Source of the DNA: Cupriavidus basilensis | Lineage (GTDB): Bacteria > Pseudomonadota > Gammaproteobacteria > Burkholderiales > Burkholderiaceae | Direction of reading: 5' to 3' | NCBI RefSeq assembly: GCF_000876015.1 | Contig: NZ_BBQM01000022.1 | Location: 1 to 64,000, forward strand | Length of the DNA stretch: 64,000 nt | Shown: piece after piece, positions 56,166 through 64,000 of the stretch | Layout of the letters: each line of letters starts with the position of its first letter | Position numbering within the stretch: the first letter of the stretch is position 1 | Position numbers and translations under genes: made by a program | Notes under the pieces: generated by a model | Database searches by the model: none | What the model was told of the DNA's origin: nothing | Seen by the model: the letters and a program-made list of their open reading frames with translations, nothing else

Positions 56166-56487
56166 GGCAAAAAAGCTGGTGGCCGGCAAGCGGCCGAAAG
56201 ACCCCGAATCGGCGCAGTTTGCAGGCGGGGTCACTTTTTGTAAAGGCGAGGCGCGCCCGGCGTTGGCGTTTGCGCGACAGGTGCGCAACCCTACTGGCGC
56301 GGGGGGATGGGCGTGGGGGCCGGCGGCGGGGTGGCCAGGAGGCGTCAGGCGGCGGCGGTCCGGCCGCAGCATGGCGAGGACACGGACCGGAGACGCGGAC
56401 GAAAAAATCGCGCGGACGAACGCGGACGAAAAAAAGCCGCACATCGCTGTGCGGCTTTTCTTGTACGGTCTTGCCGACCGTGAAAAC
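56166..56487. other. Gap between tRNA-Pro and pilB
   Basis: A 322-bp gap that must hold the pilB promoter; neither a sigma-70 nor a sigma-54 site is clear. It contains three copies of CGCGGACGAA (56394-56403, 56411-56420, 56421-56430) and the tRNA-Pro terminator. No gene is seen. Confidence 0.5.
56429..56459 (-). terminator. Terminator after tRNA-Pro
   Basis: AAAAGCCGCACA (56432-56443), loop TCGC, TGTGCGGCTTTT (56448-56459); seven A from 56429 become a T-tract on the minus strand. It lies about 28 nt beyond the tRNA 3' end and could also act on plus-strand transcripts. Confidence 0.85.
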
Positions 56488-56564
56488 TGGTCGGGGTGAG
56501 AGGATTCGAACCTCCGGCCTCTACGTCCCGAACGTAGCGCTCTACCAGGCTAAGCTACACCCCG
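56488..56564 (-). tRNA. tRNA-Pro (anticodon CGG)
   Basis: A 77-nt minus-strand tRNA with encoded CCA. The acceptor stem CGGGGTG pairs with CACCCCG, the D-arm has GCTTAGCCTGGTAGAGC, the anticodon stem CTACG/CGTAG closes the loop TTCGGGA (anticodon CGG, codon CCG), and the T-arm has GGTTCGAATCC. It reads a codon that is common in such GC-rich genomes. It lies between ispB and pilB on the same strand, with its own terminator. Confidence 0.97.
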
Positions 56565-56713
56565 TTTTTCTTGCTTTTTTCTATCGCTGCGCCAGAAATA
56601 TTGTTGCAGCGAGAAAGCACACAAGTGTAGCAGCCTTTTTTTCGGATGGGAAGAGGCAACCGCATGTTCCTTGTGTTTTTGCTGTCAGGCCCGCTTGCCG
56701 GGGCCGCCCGATT

Positions 56714-57700
56714 TCACGACTGGCGCTGCAGCGAAAACGCGCACAGGTCGATCAGCGTCTGCTTGAGCGGCGACTCGGGGAATTGCCGCGCGGCCTTCTC
56801 CGCCGCCTCGGCTTCGCGCCGCGCGGCTTCGAAGGTGACTTCGAGCGCGCCGCTGTCGTGGATCGCCGCGAACACCGCGTCGAAGTGCTCGGTGCCGCCT
56901 TGCACGATGGCGTCGCGCGCGAGCGCGCGCTGCGCGTCGGTGCCGTGCTCGAGCAGGTGCAGCAGCGGCAGCGTGGGCTTGCCCTCGCGCAGGTCGTCGC
57001 CGGCGTTCTTGCCCATCTGCTCGGCGCTGGCGGTGTAGTCCAGCATGTCGTCGATGAGCTGGAAGGCCGTGCCGATGCGCCGCCCGTATTCGGCCGCGGC
57101 TTCCTCGGCGGTGGCGTCCGCGCCGGCCAGCACGGCGCCGAGCTGGGCCGAGGCCTCGAACAGCTTGGCGGTCTTGTAGCGGATCACCTGCAGGTAGCGC
57201 TCCACGGTGACGTCGGGGTCGTGCATGTTGAGCAGTTGCAGCACCTCGCCCTCGGCGATCACGTTGGTGGCGTTGGAGAGGATCTCCATGATGCGCATGC
57301 TGCCGGCGTCCACCATCATCTGGAACGCGCGCGAATAGAGGAAGTCGCCCACCAGCACGCTGGCGGCGTTGCCGAACACCGCGTTGGCGGTCTGGCGGCC
57401 GCGCCGCAGCTCGGACTCGTCGACCACGTCGTCGTGCAGCAGGGTGGCGGTGTGGATGAACTCCACCACGGCGGCCAGCTCGTGGTGGCGGTGGCCGTCG
57501 TAGCCGAAGGCCCGCGCGGACAGCAGCAGGATCACGGGGCGCAGGCGTTTGCCGCCGGCGCTGATGATGTATTCGCCGATCTGCTCGATCAGCGGCACTT
57601 CGGAGGCGAGCCGCTGGCGGATCACCGAATCGACGGCGCGCATGTCGGCAGCGACCGGGGCAAGCAAGGCAGTGGCGGAAGACTGGGACAAGATGTTCAC
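56714..57700 (-). CDS. ispB: Octaprenyl diphosphate synthase
   Basis: A 328-residue trans-polyprenyl diphosphate synthase for the ubiquinone side chain. The first aspartate-rich motif is DDVVD (residues 90-94), the second DDMLD (217-221), and GKRLRP after the N-terminal helices binds isopentenyl diphosphate. The start is a GTG at 57700; alignment in mind with E. coli IspB, whose N-terminus is of similar length, supports it over the ATG at 57643. A TATAAT -10 lies only about 20 bp upstream, so the leader is very short. Confidence 0.93.
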   Translation of the reverse strand: MNILSQSSATALLAPVAADMRAVDSVIRQRLASEVPLIEQIGEYIISAGGKRLRPVILLLSARAFGYDGHRHHELAAVVEFIHTATLLHDDVVDESELRRGRQTANAVFGNAASVLVGDFLYSRAFQMMVDAGSMRIMEILSNATNVIAEGEVLQLLNMHDPDVTVERYLQVIRYKTAKLFEASAQLGAVLAGADATAEEAAAEYGRRIGTAFQLIDDMLDYTASAEQMGKNAGDDLREGKPTLPLLHLLEHGTDAQRALARDAIVQGGTEHFDAVFAAIHDSGALEVTFEAARREAEAAEKAARQFPESPLKQTLIDLCAFSLQRQS

Positions 57701-57719
57701 CGTTACGCAAAACCCGCCG

Positions 57720-57725
57720 ATTATA
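57720..57725 (-). promoter_or_regulatory. ispB -10 element
   Basis: TATAAT on the minus strand, 19 bp before the ispB GTG; the -35 region is weak (GACATA). The predicted message has a 5' leader of roughly 12 nt. Confidence 0.5.
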
Positions 57726-57830
57726 AGCGATGCGGGTGTATGTATGTCCCCTGAACGGGGGGTGCCGGGGTCGCGGGCCGGGGCATGCGCGTGGCGCGGG
57801 CGCCATGCACGCGCGGCCTATAATGTCCGC

Positions 57831-57932
57831 ATGACCGAAAGACATTTTTCTTCGCGTCGCCGGCTGCGCCGCACCGCCTGGTGGGCTGCCTTCGCCGCCC
57901 TGGCGGGCTTCCTGCTGGCGGACCTGATCTGA
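57831..57932 (+). CDS. Possible 33-residue membrane microprotein
   Basis: An ATG 6 nt after a perfect TATAAT (57819-57824) opens a 33-codon frame: an Arg-rich head (SSRRRLRRTAWW) followed by one hydrophobic segment (AAFAALAGFLLADLI), a layout of a single-pass inner-membrane peptide. There is no ribosome binding site, so it would be a leaderless message, and the TATAAT has no good -35. It may equally be chance in the ispB-rplU divergent gap. I do not recognise the family. Confidence 0.3.
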   Translation: MTERHFSSRRRLRRTAWWAAFAALAGFLLADLI

Positions 57933-58012
57933 GCCGGGCCCGCGCCGGACCCCGTCCGAGCGCCACGCAATGTGCGCGAGGCGCCGCCGGACAGGCTATG
58001 TACCTGTTTTCT

Positions 58013-58041
58013 TTGTACTTTTACCGGATCTGGTATAGAAT
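58013..58041 (+). promoter_or_regulatory. rplU-rpmA promoter
   Basis: TTGTAC (58013-58018), 17 bp, TAGAAT (58036-58041) in a locally AT-rich stretch. The transcript would start near 58048, giving a leader of about 168 nt. Confidence 0.65.
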
Positions 58042-58079
58042 CACGGGTTTCCTCCGGCCGCTTTGCATTGTTTACGGCT

Positions 58080-58169
58080 GCGCCGGCGGGAGATAACCGG
58101 CGCCAATTGGGCTGTCCGGGCCATCCGGACCCTCCTGCCCAAGCAGGGCGGACGGAGCGCCAGGGCAGG
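58080..58169 (+). promoter_or_regulatory. Structured 5' leader of rplU, candidate autoregulatory element
   Basis: Successive hairpins: GCGCCGG/CCGGCGC (58080-58086, 58097-58103), GTCCGG/CCGGAC (58114-58119, 58125-58130) and CCTGC/GCAGG (58134-58138, 58143-58147). The strand of the last stem, CCTGCCC (58134-58140), can instead pair with GGGCAGG (58163-58169), an exclusive alternative. Ribosomal-protein leaders often regulate by such structures; control here is inferred. Confidence 0.45.
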
Positions 58170-58215
58170 CCGGCATTGGCTTTCGGCGTTTTATTTCACA
58201 TCGAGAGGTTCGACA

Positions 58216-58527
58216 ATGTACGCGGTCGTAAAAACCGGCGGCAAGCAATACAAGGTTGCTGCTGGCGAAAAACTTAAAGTAGAACAGATACCGGCAGACA
58301 TTGGCGCAGAAATCACGCTCGACCAGGTGCTCGCAGTGGGCGCCGGCGACCAACTCAAGTTTGGTACGCCGCTGGTGAGCGGGGCTTCCGTCAAGGCTAC
58401 CGTTATCTCCCAAGGTCGTCACGACAAGGTGAAGATCTTCAAGATGCGCCGTCGCAAGCACTACCAGAAGCGTCAAGGCCATCGTCAAAACTACACCGAG
58501 CTGCGCATCGAATCGATCGTCGCCTGA
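58216..58527 (+). CDS. rplU: 50S ribosomal protein L21
   Basis: A 103-residue ribosomal protein, recognised by its N-terminus [20 protein letters not shown] and by the basic C-terminal part [20 protein letters not shown] that binds 23S rRNA. Codon use is less GC-extreme than in neighbours, as expected for a highly expressed gene. It forms an operon with rpmA 70 nt downstream. Confidence 0.98.
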   Translation: MYAVVKTGGKQYKVAAGEKLKVEQIPADIGAEITLDQVLAVGAGDQLKFGTPLVSGASVKATVISQGRHDKVKIFKMRRRKHYQKRQGHRQNYTELRIESIVA

Positions 58528-58597
58528 GCTGCCGCTCAGTCCACATCGAAATCGAATTCAAGCGTAACCAGGTAAAGTCAAGCGACAGGAGTTAGTC

Positions 58598-58858
58598 ATG
58601 GCACAGAAAAAGGGCGGCGGTTCCACACGGAACGGCCGCGATTCCGAATCGAAGCGTCTGGGCGTCAAGGTGTACGGTGGCCAGGCCATCAACGCCGGCA
58701 GCATCATCGTGCGTCAGCGCGGTACGCGCGTGCACCCGGGCGAGAACGTCGGCATTGGCAAGGATCACACCCTCTTTGCCCTGATCGACGGTCACGTGCA
58801 GTTCGCCGTCAAGGGCGCTGCCAAGAAGCAGCAGGTCAGCGTCGTTCCGGCAGCCTGA
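58598..58858 (+). CDS. rpmA: 50S ribosomal protein L27
   Basis: An 86-residue protein whose N-terminal tail ([15 protein letters not shown]) reaches the peptidyl transferase centre. [20 protein letters not shown] and [21 protein letters not shown] are conserved. No Firmicutes-type cleavable extension precedes the tail. GACAGGAG is the ribosome binding site. An intrinsic terminator follows at once, so obgE expression depends on readthrough or its own promoter. Confidence 0.98.
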   Translation: MAQKKGGGSTRNGRDSESKRLGVKVYGGQAINAGSIIVRQRGTRVHPGENVGIGKDHTLFALIDGHVQFAVKGAAKKQQVSVVPAA

Positions 58859-58880
58859 TCACCGCCTTTGCAGCACGAAG

Positions 58881-58906
58881 GCCCCGCAGCACTTGCGGGG
58901 CTTTTT
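58881..58906 (+). terminator. Terminator after rpmA
   Basis: GCCCCGCA (58881-58888), loop GCACT, TGCGGGGC (58894-58901), then five T. It separates the ribosomal protein pair from obgE. Confidence 0.88.
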
Positions 58907-59006
58907 CATTTCTGGCGACAATCCCGTTGTCGCCATCCGCCACGCCCGCGCTCCCCGCCCTTCCGGCCGGGCGCGCGGCGCGGCCGCTCCACCACGGAAG
59001 GTCATC

Positions 59007-60107
59007 ATGAAGTTCATCGACGAAGCCAGAATTGAAGTCATTGCCGGCAATGGCGGCAATGGCAGCGCATCGATGCGGCGCGAGAAATTCGTCCCCTTCG
59101 GCGGACCGGACGGTGGCGACGGCGGCCGCGGCGGCAGCGTGTTCGCGGTGGCGGACCGCAACATCAACACCCTGATCGACTTCCGCTACGCCAAGAAGCA
59201 CGTGGCGCGCAACGGCGAGAACGGCCGCGGCGCGGACTGCTACGGCGCCGGCGGCGAGGACGTGACGCTGCGCATGCCGGTCGGCACGCAGATCCTGGAC
59301 ATGGACACCGGCGACCTGATCGCCGACCTGACCGAGCACGGCCAGACCGTGTGCCTGGCCGAGGGCGGCATGGGCGGCTGGGGCAACCTGCACTTCAAGT
59401 CCAGCACCAACCGCGCGCCGCGCCAGCAGGTCGACGGCAAGCCCGGCGAGCGCCGCATGATCAAGCTCGAACTCAAGGTGCTGGCCGACGTGGGCCTGCT
59501 GGGCATGCCCAATGCCGGCAAGTCCACGCTGATCTCGCACATCTCCAACGCGCGCCCCAAGGTGGCGGACTATCCGTTCACCACGCTGCACCCGAACCTG
59601 GGCGTGGTGCGCGTCGACCACGAGCAGTCCTTCGTGGTGGCCGACATCCCCGGCCTGATCGAAGGCGCGGCCGAGGGCGCCGGGCTGGGCCACCAGTTCC
59701 TGCGCCACCTGCAGCGCACCGGCCTGCTGCTGCATATCGTGGACCTGGCGCCGTTCGACGAGAACGTGGACCCGGTGGCGGAGGCGCGCGCCATCGTCAA
59801 CGAGCTGAAGAAATACGACGAGAGCCTCTACGACAAGCCGCGCTGGCTGGTGCTCAACAAGCTGGACGTGGTGCCGGAGGACGAGCGCGAGAAGCGCGTC
59901 AAGGATTTCGTCAAGCGCTACAAGTGGAAGGGCCCGGTGTTCCGCATCTCCGCCCTGACCGGCGAAGGCTGCCGCGAACTGATCTACGCGATCAAGGACC
60001 ACCTCGCCGCGATCAAGGCCGAGGAGGCCGCCGCGCTGGCCGAGCCGGACATCCGCTTCGACGAGCGCCTGCACAATATCGACCATTCCGGCACGGAGCA
60101 GGACTGA
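59007..60107 (+). CDS. obgE: Obg family GTPase
   Basis: A 366-residue GTPase that acts in 50S assembly and stress control. The glycine-rich Obg fold spans residues 1-158 ([34 protein letters not shown]). The G domain has G1 GMPNAGKST (166-174), switch regions [12 protein letters not shown]3 DIPG and G4 NKLD. The C-terminal acidic tail is short. GGAAG precedes the ATG at 59007. It is followed by proB after 61 nt. Confidence 0.97.
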   Translation: MKFIDEARIEVIAGNGGNGSASMRREKFVPFGGPDGGDGGRGGSVFAVADRNINTLIDFRYAKKHVARNGENGRGADCYGAGGEDVTLRMPVGTQILDMDTGDLIADLTEHGQTVCLAEGGMGGWGNLHFKSSTNRAPRQQVDGKPGERRMIKLELKVLADVGLLGMPNAGKSTLISHISNARPKVADYPFTTLHPNLGVVRVDHEQSFVVADIPGLIEGAAEGAGLGHQFLRHLQRTGLLLHIVDLAPFDENVDPVAEARAIVNELKKYDESLYDKPRWLVLNKLDVVPEDEREKRVKDFVKRYKWKGPVFRISALTGEGCRELIYAIKDHLAAIKAEEAAALAEPDIRFDERLHNIDHSGTEQD

Positions 60108-60168
60108 TCCGCTCCGCGCCAGCCAGCAAGCAACGACAGCCGCAGTACCCAGGAGACAGGATCCCGCC

Positions 60169-61287
60169 ATGCAATCGGTCATCGCCCAGGCAAAACGTAT
60201 CGTCGTGAAGGTCGGGTCCAGCCTGGTGACCAACGACGGCAAGGGGCTCGATCACGACGCCATCGCCCGCTGGGCGGCCCAGATCGCCAAGCTGCGCATG
60301 GCCGGCAAGGAAGTCGTGCTGGTCAGCTCGGGCGCCATCGCCGAGGGCATGCAGCGTCTGGGCTGGGTGCGCCGCCCGAAGGAAATCCACGAATTGCAGG
60401 CCGCCGCCGCGGTGGGCCAGATGGGGCTGGCGCAGGTCTACGAAAGCCAGTTCGGCCGCTACGGCATCCGCACCGCCCAGGTGCTGCTGACCCACGCCGA
60501 CCTGGCCGACCGCGAGCGCTACCTGAACGCGCGCTCGACCCTGCTGACGCTGCTCTCGCTCGGCGTGGTGCCGATCATCAACGAGAACGACACGGTCGTC
60601 ACCGACGAAATCAAGTTCGGCGACAACGACACCCTCGGCGCGCTGGTCACCAACCTGATCGAAGGCGACGCGCTGGTGATCCTGACCGACCAGCGCGGCC
60701 TCTACACCGCCGACCCGCGCCGCGACCCGCAGGCCGTCTTCGTCGAGGAAGCGCTGGCCGGCGCGCCCGAGCTCGAGGCGATGGCCGGCGGCGCCGGCAG
60801 CTCGATCGGCCGCGGCGGCATGCTGACCAAGATCCTGGCCGCCAAGCGCGCGGCCAAGTCGGGCGCCCACACCGTGATCGCCTCGGGGCGCGAAGCCAAC
60901 GTGCTGGAGCGGCTGGCCGGCGGCGAAGGCATCGGCACCCAGCTGCTGGCGCCGACCGGGCGCCTGAACGCGCGCAAGCAATGGATGGCCGACCACCTGC
61001 AGATGCGCGGGCGCGTGGTGATCGACGCCGGCGCGTGCGAAAAGCTCACCAGCGGCGGCAAGTCGCTGCTGCCGATCGGCGTGGTGGAAGTGGAGGGCGA
61101 GTTCGCGCGCGGCGAGGTCATCGCCTGCGTCGACGCCGGCGGGCACGAGGTGGCGCGCGGCATCACCAACTATTCCAGCGCCGAGGCGCGCCTGATCGCG
61201 CGCAAGCCGTCGTCCGAGATCGAGCGCGTGCTGGGCCACCAGAACGAGCACGAGCTGATTCATCGCGACAATCTCGTGCTGGTCTGA
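60169..61287 (+). CDS. proB: Glutamate 5-kinase
   Basis: A 372-residue kinase for the first step of proline synthesis. The amino acid kinase domain (about 1-255) has [26 protein letters not shown] and [17 protein letters not shown] closes the active site. A C-terminal PUA domain (about 275-360) follows, as in E. coli ProB. CAGGAGAC lies before the ATG. obgE-proB is a common betaproteobacterial pair. A strong terminator follows. Confidence 0.96.
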   Translation: MQSVIAQAKRIVVKVGSSLVTNDGKGLDHDAIARWAAQIAKLRMAGKEVVLVSSGAIAEGMQRLGWVRRPKEIHELQAAAAVGQMGLAQVYESQFGRYGIRTAQVLLTHADLADRERYLNARSTLLTLLSLGVVPIINENDTVVTDEIKFGDNDTLGALVTNLIEGDALVILTDQRGLYTADPRRDPQAVFVEEALAGAPELEAMAGGAGSSIGRGGMLTKILAAKRAAKSGAHTVIASGREANVLERLAGGEGIGTQLLAPTGRLNARKQWMADHLQMRGRVVIDAGACEKLTSGGKSLLPIGVVEVEGEFARGEVIACVDAGGHEVARGITNYSSAEARLIARKPSSEIERVLGHQNEHELIHRDNLVLV

Positions 61288-61325
61288 TCCGCCCGGCCGG
61301 CACCGGCGAGCGGGAGCTCAGAAGC

Positions 61326-61354
61326 AAAAAGGCTGCACGGTGTGCAGCCTTTTT
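61326..61354. terminator. Bidirectional terminator after proB
   Basis: GGCTGCAC (61331-61338), loop GGT, GTGCAGCC (61342-61349), with five A before and five T after. It can end both proB and the convergent CNP1-like gene. Confidence 0.88.
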
Positions 61355-61382
61355 GTTCGCCGGCAACCTCCGATCATCGAAG

Positions 61383-61432
61383 GTTTGCTCCCCTCTCCCG
61401 CGCGCGGGAGAGGGGAGAACACAAGCGGCAAG
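61383..61432. repeat. REP-like intergenic palindrome, copy 2
   Basis: A perfect 15-bp inverted repeat (61388-61402 with 61403-61417), centred on CGCG. It shares the stem core and both flanks with the copy at 17984-18032; one outer pair is T-A here and G-C there, a compensatory change. It too lies between convergent genes, next to a terminator. Confidence 0.7.
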
Positions 61433-61480
61433 CCGATGCTGTCTGTCAGTAGCTCGCGGCCCGCTGCCGCCCGCTGCCGC

Positions 61481-62119
61481 TCAGCGCGAGAACAGGCTCT
61501 TGCGCGGCGCGTCCCCGCGCATCTGCCGGACGATCTCCTCCGCCGTGCCGGCCGCCCCGCGGCCCTCGCAGAGGAAGTCGGTGGCGAGCGCGTTGGCGTA
61601 GTTGTTGCGCGTGCCCTTGACCACGCGGATCCAGCCGTCGCGGTCGTCGCTGCCGTTGCGCACCCATTCCTTGGCGCCCTTGGGCAGCGTGGCGAACAGC
61701 TTGCGCTCGTAGGAATCGCAGCGGAAGCCTTCGAAGCTGCTGGTGCGCGTGCCGCCCGGGCCGCGGATCACCACCGTGTAGCGCACCGCGCCGTCCTTGC
61801 CGACCACGACCGACTTGGCGTCCACGGCGAAGTCGAAGTTGCCGGTGGGGCTGACCTCGAACGGGATCAGGTCGGCGTCCTGCGGCAGCGCGGGCAGCGG
61901 CGTCGCCGCCTCGTTGAACTCGCGCGGCCCGAACAGCGGCGCGAACAGGCTCGATTCCTTCTTGGGCGTGTAGTCCTCGGCGTCTTCGTCCGGGGTGTCG
62001 ACCTGGGTGTAGTTCGGCTTGGTGCTGCCGCAGCCGGCCAGGCCCAGGGAAAGGGTTGCCGCCAGCAGGCAGGCGGCGGTCAGCCGGGAGCGAAAGCCCC
62101 GGCCGGCGGATTCAATCAT
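61481..62119 (-). CDS. CNP1-like family lipoprotein
   Basis: A 212-residue lipoprotein with lipobox GLAGC (Cys30). The acidic linker ([14 protein letters not shown]) is followed by the CNP1-like domain (about 75-205): [45 protein letters not shown] and [22 protein letters not shown]. The two Cys of the domain may form a disulphide. Function is unknown. The ATG at 62119 has GGAG upstream and overlaps the rppH stop by 8 nt, so the two are cotranslated. Confidence 0.85.
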   Translation of the reverse strand: MIESAGRGFRSRLTAACLLAATLSLGLAGCGSTKPNYTQVDTPDEDAEDYTPKKESSLFAPLFGPREFNEAATPLPALPQDADLIPFEVSPTGNFDFAVDAKSVVVGKDGAVRYTVVIRGPGGTRTSSFEGFRCDSYERKLFATLPKGAKEWVRNGSDDRDGWIRVVKGTRNNYANALATDFLCEGRGAAGTAEEIVRQMRGDAPRKSLFSR

Positions 62120-62798
62120 CGGTACTCCGTTCTGTGGACGCCGGCATGGCCGGCGGTGTTGGGCCGTGATCGCCGGCCTGCTCGTCGCACGGGCCCTGCG
62201 GCTCGTGCGCGAGGCGGCCGTCGGTCCCGGCGTGTTCGTCCGGCGCGCCACGGCCCGCGGGGCGTGCCGCGGCGTGCCTGCCGTGCGCGCCGTGGGTCCC
62301 GTAGGGGCTCAGCGGCGCGCGCGCATTGCGCTGCAGGAAGCGCGACAACTCGTTCAGCGCGAGCTGGTACACCTCGCGCTTGAACTCGATGACGGCATCG
62401 AGCGGTACCCAGTAGTGGCTCCAGCGCCAGGCATCGAACTCCGGATGGTCGGTGGCGCGCAGGCGGATGTCGCAATCGCGGCCCGCCATGCGCAACAGGA
62501 ACCAGATCTGCTTCTGCCCCCGGTAATGGCCGCGGATCTCGCGGCGGATGAACTTGTCCGGCACCTCGTAACGCAGCCAGTCGCGCGTGCGACCGACGAT
62601 CCTGACGTGCTCGGGCAGCAGACCGACTTCTTCATGTAGCTCGCGGTACATCGCCTGTTCCGGCGTTTCGCCGTATTTGATGCCGCCCTGTGGAAACTGC
62701 CATGAATGCTCGCCGATGCGCTTGCCCCAGAACACCTCGTTCCGTGCGTTGATGAGGATGATGCCGACGTTCGGGCGAAAGCCTTCACGATCGAGCAT
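62112..62798 (-). CDS. rppH: RNA pyrophosphohydrolase
   Basis: A 228-residue Nudix enzyme that removes pyrophosphate from mRNA 5' ends and so triggers decay. The Nudix box spans residues 38-60 (G38, E44, R52-E53, E56-E57, G59). [21 protein letters not shown] and [10 protein letters not shown] are the RppH signature. The catalytic domain ends near residue 160; the remaining 65 or so residues are a His/Gly/Pro-rich, probably disordered tail that E. coli RppH (176 residues) lacks in this form. Confidence 0.93.
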   Translation of the reverse strand: MLDREGFRPNVGIILINARNEVFWGKRIGEHSWQFPQGGIKYGETPEQAMYRELHEEVGLLPEHVRIVGRTRDWLRYEVPDKFIRREIRGHYRGQKQIWFLLRMAGRDCDIRLRATDHPEFDAWRWSHYWVPLDAVIEFKREVYQLALNELSRFLQRNARAPLSPYGTHGAHGRHAAARPAGRGAPDEHAGTDGRLAHEPQGPCDEQAGDHGPTPPAMPASTERSTDD

Positions 62799-62982
62799 GA
62801 CTGCACCTCGAATCCTTTAGAATTACGTCGATTATAAAGGAAGCGCGTAATGCGGCTTGTGCAACGGGATGCTGGTTTTCCCCGAGCGAAAAGCGCTGTT
62901 TCAGGCACGCGCGCGCCACGAATTCGCGCCAGTCCCCGCCCGCGCTCCGCGGGACGGGCATGGCCTTACGAGAAAGCAACGG
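62799..62982. promoter_or_regulatory. Divergent rppH/proS promoter region
   Basis: An AT-rich island contains the inverted repeat CCTTTA (62814-62819) and TAAAGG (62835-62840). It is the probable promoter area for rppH and proS, but hexamers cannot be assigned with confidence. Confidence 0.3.
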
Positions 62983-64000
62983 ATGAAAGCCTCGCAATTC
63001 TTCATTTCCACCCTCAAGGAAGCCCCTTCCGACGCGGAAATCGTCTCGCACAAGCTGATGACGCGCGCCGGCATGATCAAGAAGCTCGGCGCCGGCATCT
63101 ACAACTACATGCCGGTGGGCCTGCGGGTCATCCGCAAGGTGGAAAACATCGTGCGCGAGGAAATGAACCGCGCCGGCGCGGTCGAGCTGTCGATGCCGGT
63201 GATCCAGCCCGCCGAGCTGTGGCAGGAAACCGGCCGCTGGGACAAGATGGGCCCCGAGCTGCTGCGCCTGAAGGACCGCCACGAGCGCGACTTCGCCGTG
63301 CAGCCGACCTCCGAGGAGGTCGTCACCGACATCGCCCGCAGCGAAATCCGCAGCTACAAGCAGCTGCCGGTCAATTTCTACCAGATCCAGACCAAGTTCC
63401 GCGACGAGCGCCGGCCGCGCTTCGGCATCATGCGCGGGCGCGAGTTCACCATGAAGGACGCCTACTCGTTCGATCGCGACGTGGCCGGCCTCAAGGTGTC
63501 CTACGACAAGATGTTCAACGCCTACGTGCGCATCTTCGAGCGTTTCGGCTTGGAATTCCGCGCCGTGGCGGCGGACAACGGCGCCATCGGCGGCTCGGGT
63601 TCGCACGAGTTCCACGTGATCGCCGATACCGGCGAGGACGCCATCGTCTATTGCCCGACCTCGGACTACGCCGCCAACATGGAGGCGGCCGAAGCCCTGC
63701 CGCTGCTGGCCGGGCGCGCCGCGCCGGCCGAGGCGCTGGTGAACACGCCCACGCCGGGCAAGGCCAAGTGCGAGCAGGTCGCCGAGCTGCTGGGCATCCC
63801 GCTGGCGCGCACGGTCAAGTCGATCGTGCTGGCCACCGACGGCGAGGCCGGCGCGCAGATCTGGCTGCTGCTGCTGCGCGGCGACCACGAGCTCAACGAG
63901 GTCAAGGCCTCCAAGGTGCCCGGCCTGGCCGAGTTCCGCTTCGCCAGCGAGGCCGAGATCGTCGAGACCTTCGGCACGCCGCCCGGCTACCTGGGCCCGA
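62983..64000 (+). CDS. proS: Prolyl-tRNA synthetase (5' part, runs off the window)
   Basis: The first 339 codons of a class II prolyl-tRNA synthetase. [20 protein letters not shown] is the bacterial ProS N-terminus, motif 1 lies around [19 protein letters not shown], and motif 2 around [22 protein letters not shown]. The segment after residue about 225 is the editing (INS) domain that clears Ala-tRNA-Pro, including [15 protein letters not shown]. The reading frame is open to position 64000. GAAAGCAACGG precedes the ATG. Confidence 0.96.
   Translation, partial: MKASQFFISTLKEAPSDAEIVSHKLMTRAGMIKKLGAGIYNYMPVGLRVIRKVENIVREEMNRAGAVELSMPVIQPAELWQETGRWDKMGPELLRLKDRHERDFAVQPTSEEVVTDIARSEIRSYKQLPVNFYQIQTKFRDERRPRFGIMRGREFTMKDAYSFDRDVAGLKVSYDKMFNAYVRIFERFGLEFRAVAADNGAIGGSGSHEFHVIADTGEDAIVYCPTSDYAANMEAAEALPLLAGRAAPAEALVNTPTPGKAKCEQVAELLGIPLARTVKSIVLATDGEAGAQIWLLLLRGDHELNEVKASKVPGLAEFRFASEAEIVETFGTPPGYLGP

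Overview
The window is a GC-rich chromosomal segment of a betaproteobacterium, most likely a Burkholderiaceae member of the Cupriavidus/Ralstonia type. The evidence is the gene order around a complete division and cell-wall (dcw) cluster, a peroxiredoxin between ftsZ and lpxC, dciA-M23-secA-argJ downstream, the pilB-pilC-pilD-coaE-zapD-yacG block, the Bug-type binding protein and the Neisseria/Bordetella-type porin. No insertion sequence, prophage, CRISPR array or integrase is visible, and base composition looks even. Species cannot be fixed from sequence reading alone.

Positions 1-22400 are the accessory and metabolic part. A DUF3047 lipoprotein faces an M20 amidohydrolase. The amidohydrolase diverges from a five-gene peptide-type ABC importer (binding protein, two permeases, two ATPases), which suggests uptake plus hydrolysis of an N-acylated or peptide substrate. 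Next come two orphan branched-chain-amino-acid-type binding proteins flanking a lone molybdopterin oxidoreductase and an Aminopep-family lipoprotein. A TetR regulator and a long-chain acyl-CoA ligase follow, then a MarR regulator with a small Gly-rich lipoprotein, a Bug-type binding protein, a porin and coq7.

Positions 22700-42600 hold the dcw cluster: mraZ, rsmH, ftsL, ftsI, murE, murF, mraY, murD, ftsW, murG, murC, ddlB, ftsQ, ftsA, ftsZ, then a peroxiredoxin and lpxC. Most junctions are 4-nt ATGA overlaps. Start and promoter are marked by a TTG-initiated mraZ behind a 10-bp-periodic GTG(G/T)(G/A) array that fits an MraZ operator. An intrinsic terminator lies after ftsZ and another after lpxC.

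Positions 42660-56170 carry dciA (helicase loader), an M23 peptidase, secA, argJ, a DUF815 AAA+ ATPase, a MutT hydrolase, and on the minus strand pilB, pilC, pilD, coaE, zapD and yacG. Positions 56480-64000 carry tRNA-Pro(CGG), ispB, rplU-rpmA-obgE-proB, a CNP1-like lipoprotein, rppH and the 5' part of proS.

I found no convincing new multigene system. The observations most worth a second look are non-coding: degenerate 9-bp-period tandem tracts at six gene ends, two REP-like palindromes with a compensatory base-pair change (both in convergent gene gaps), a structured rplU leader with alternative pairings, the MraZ operator array, and a stem-loop at the predicted 5' end of the porin mRNA.
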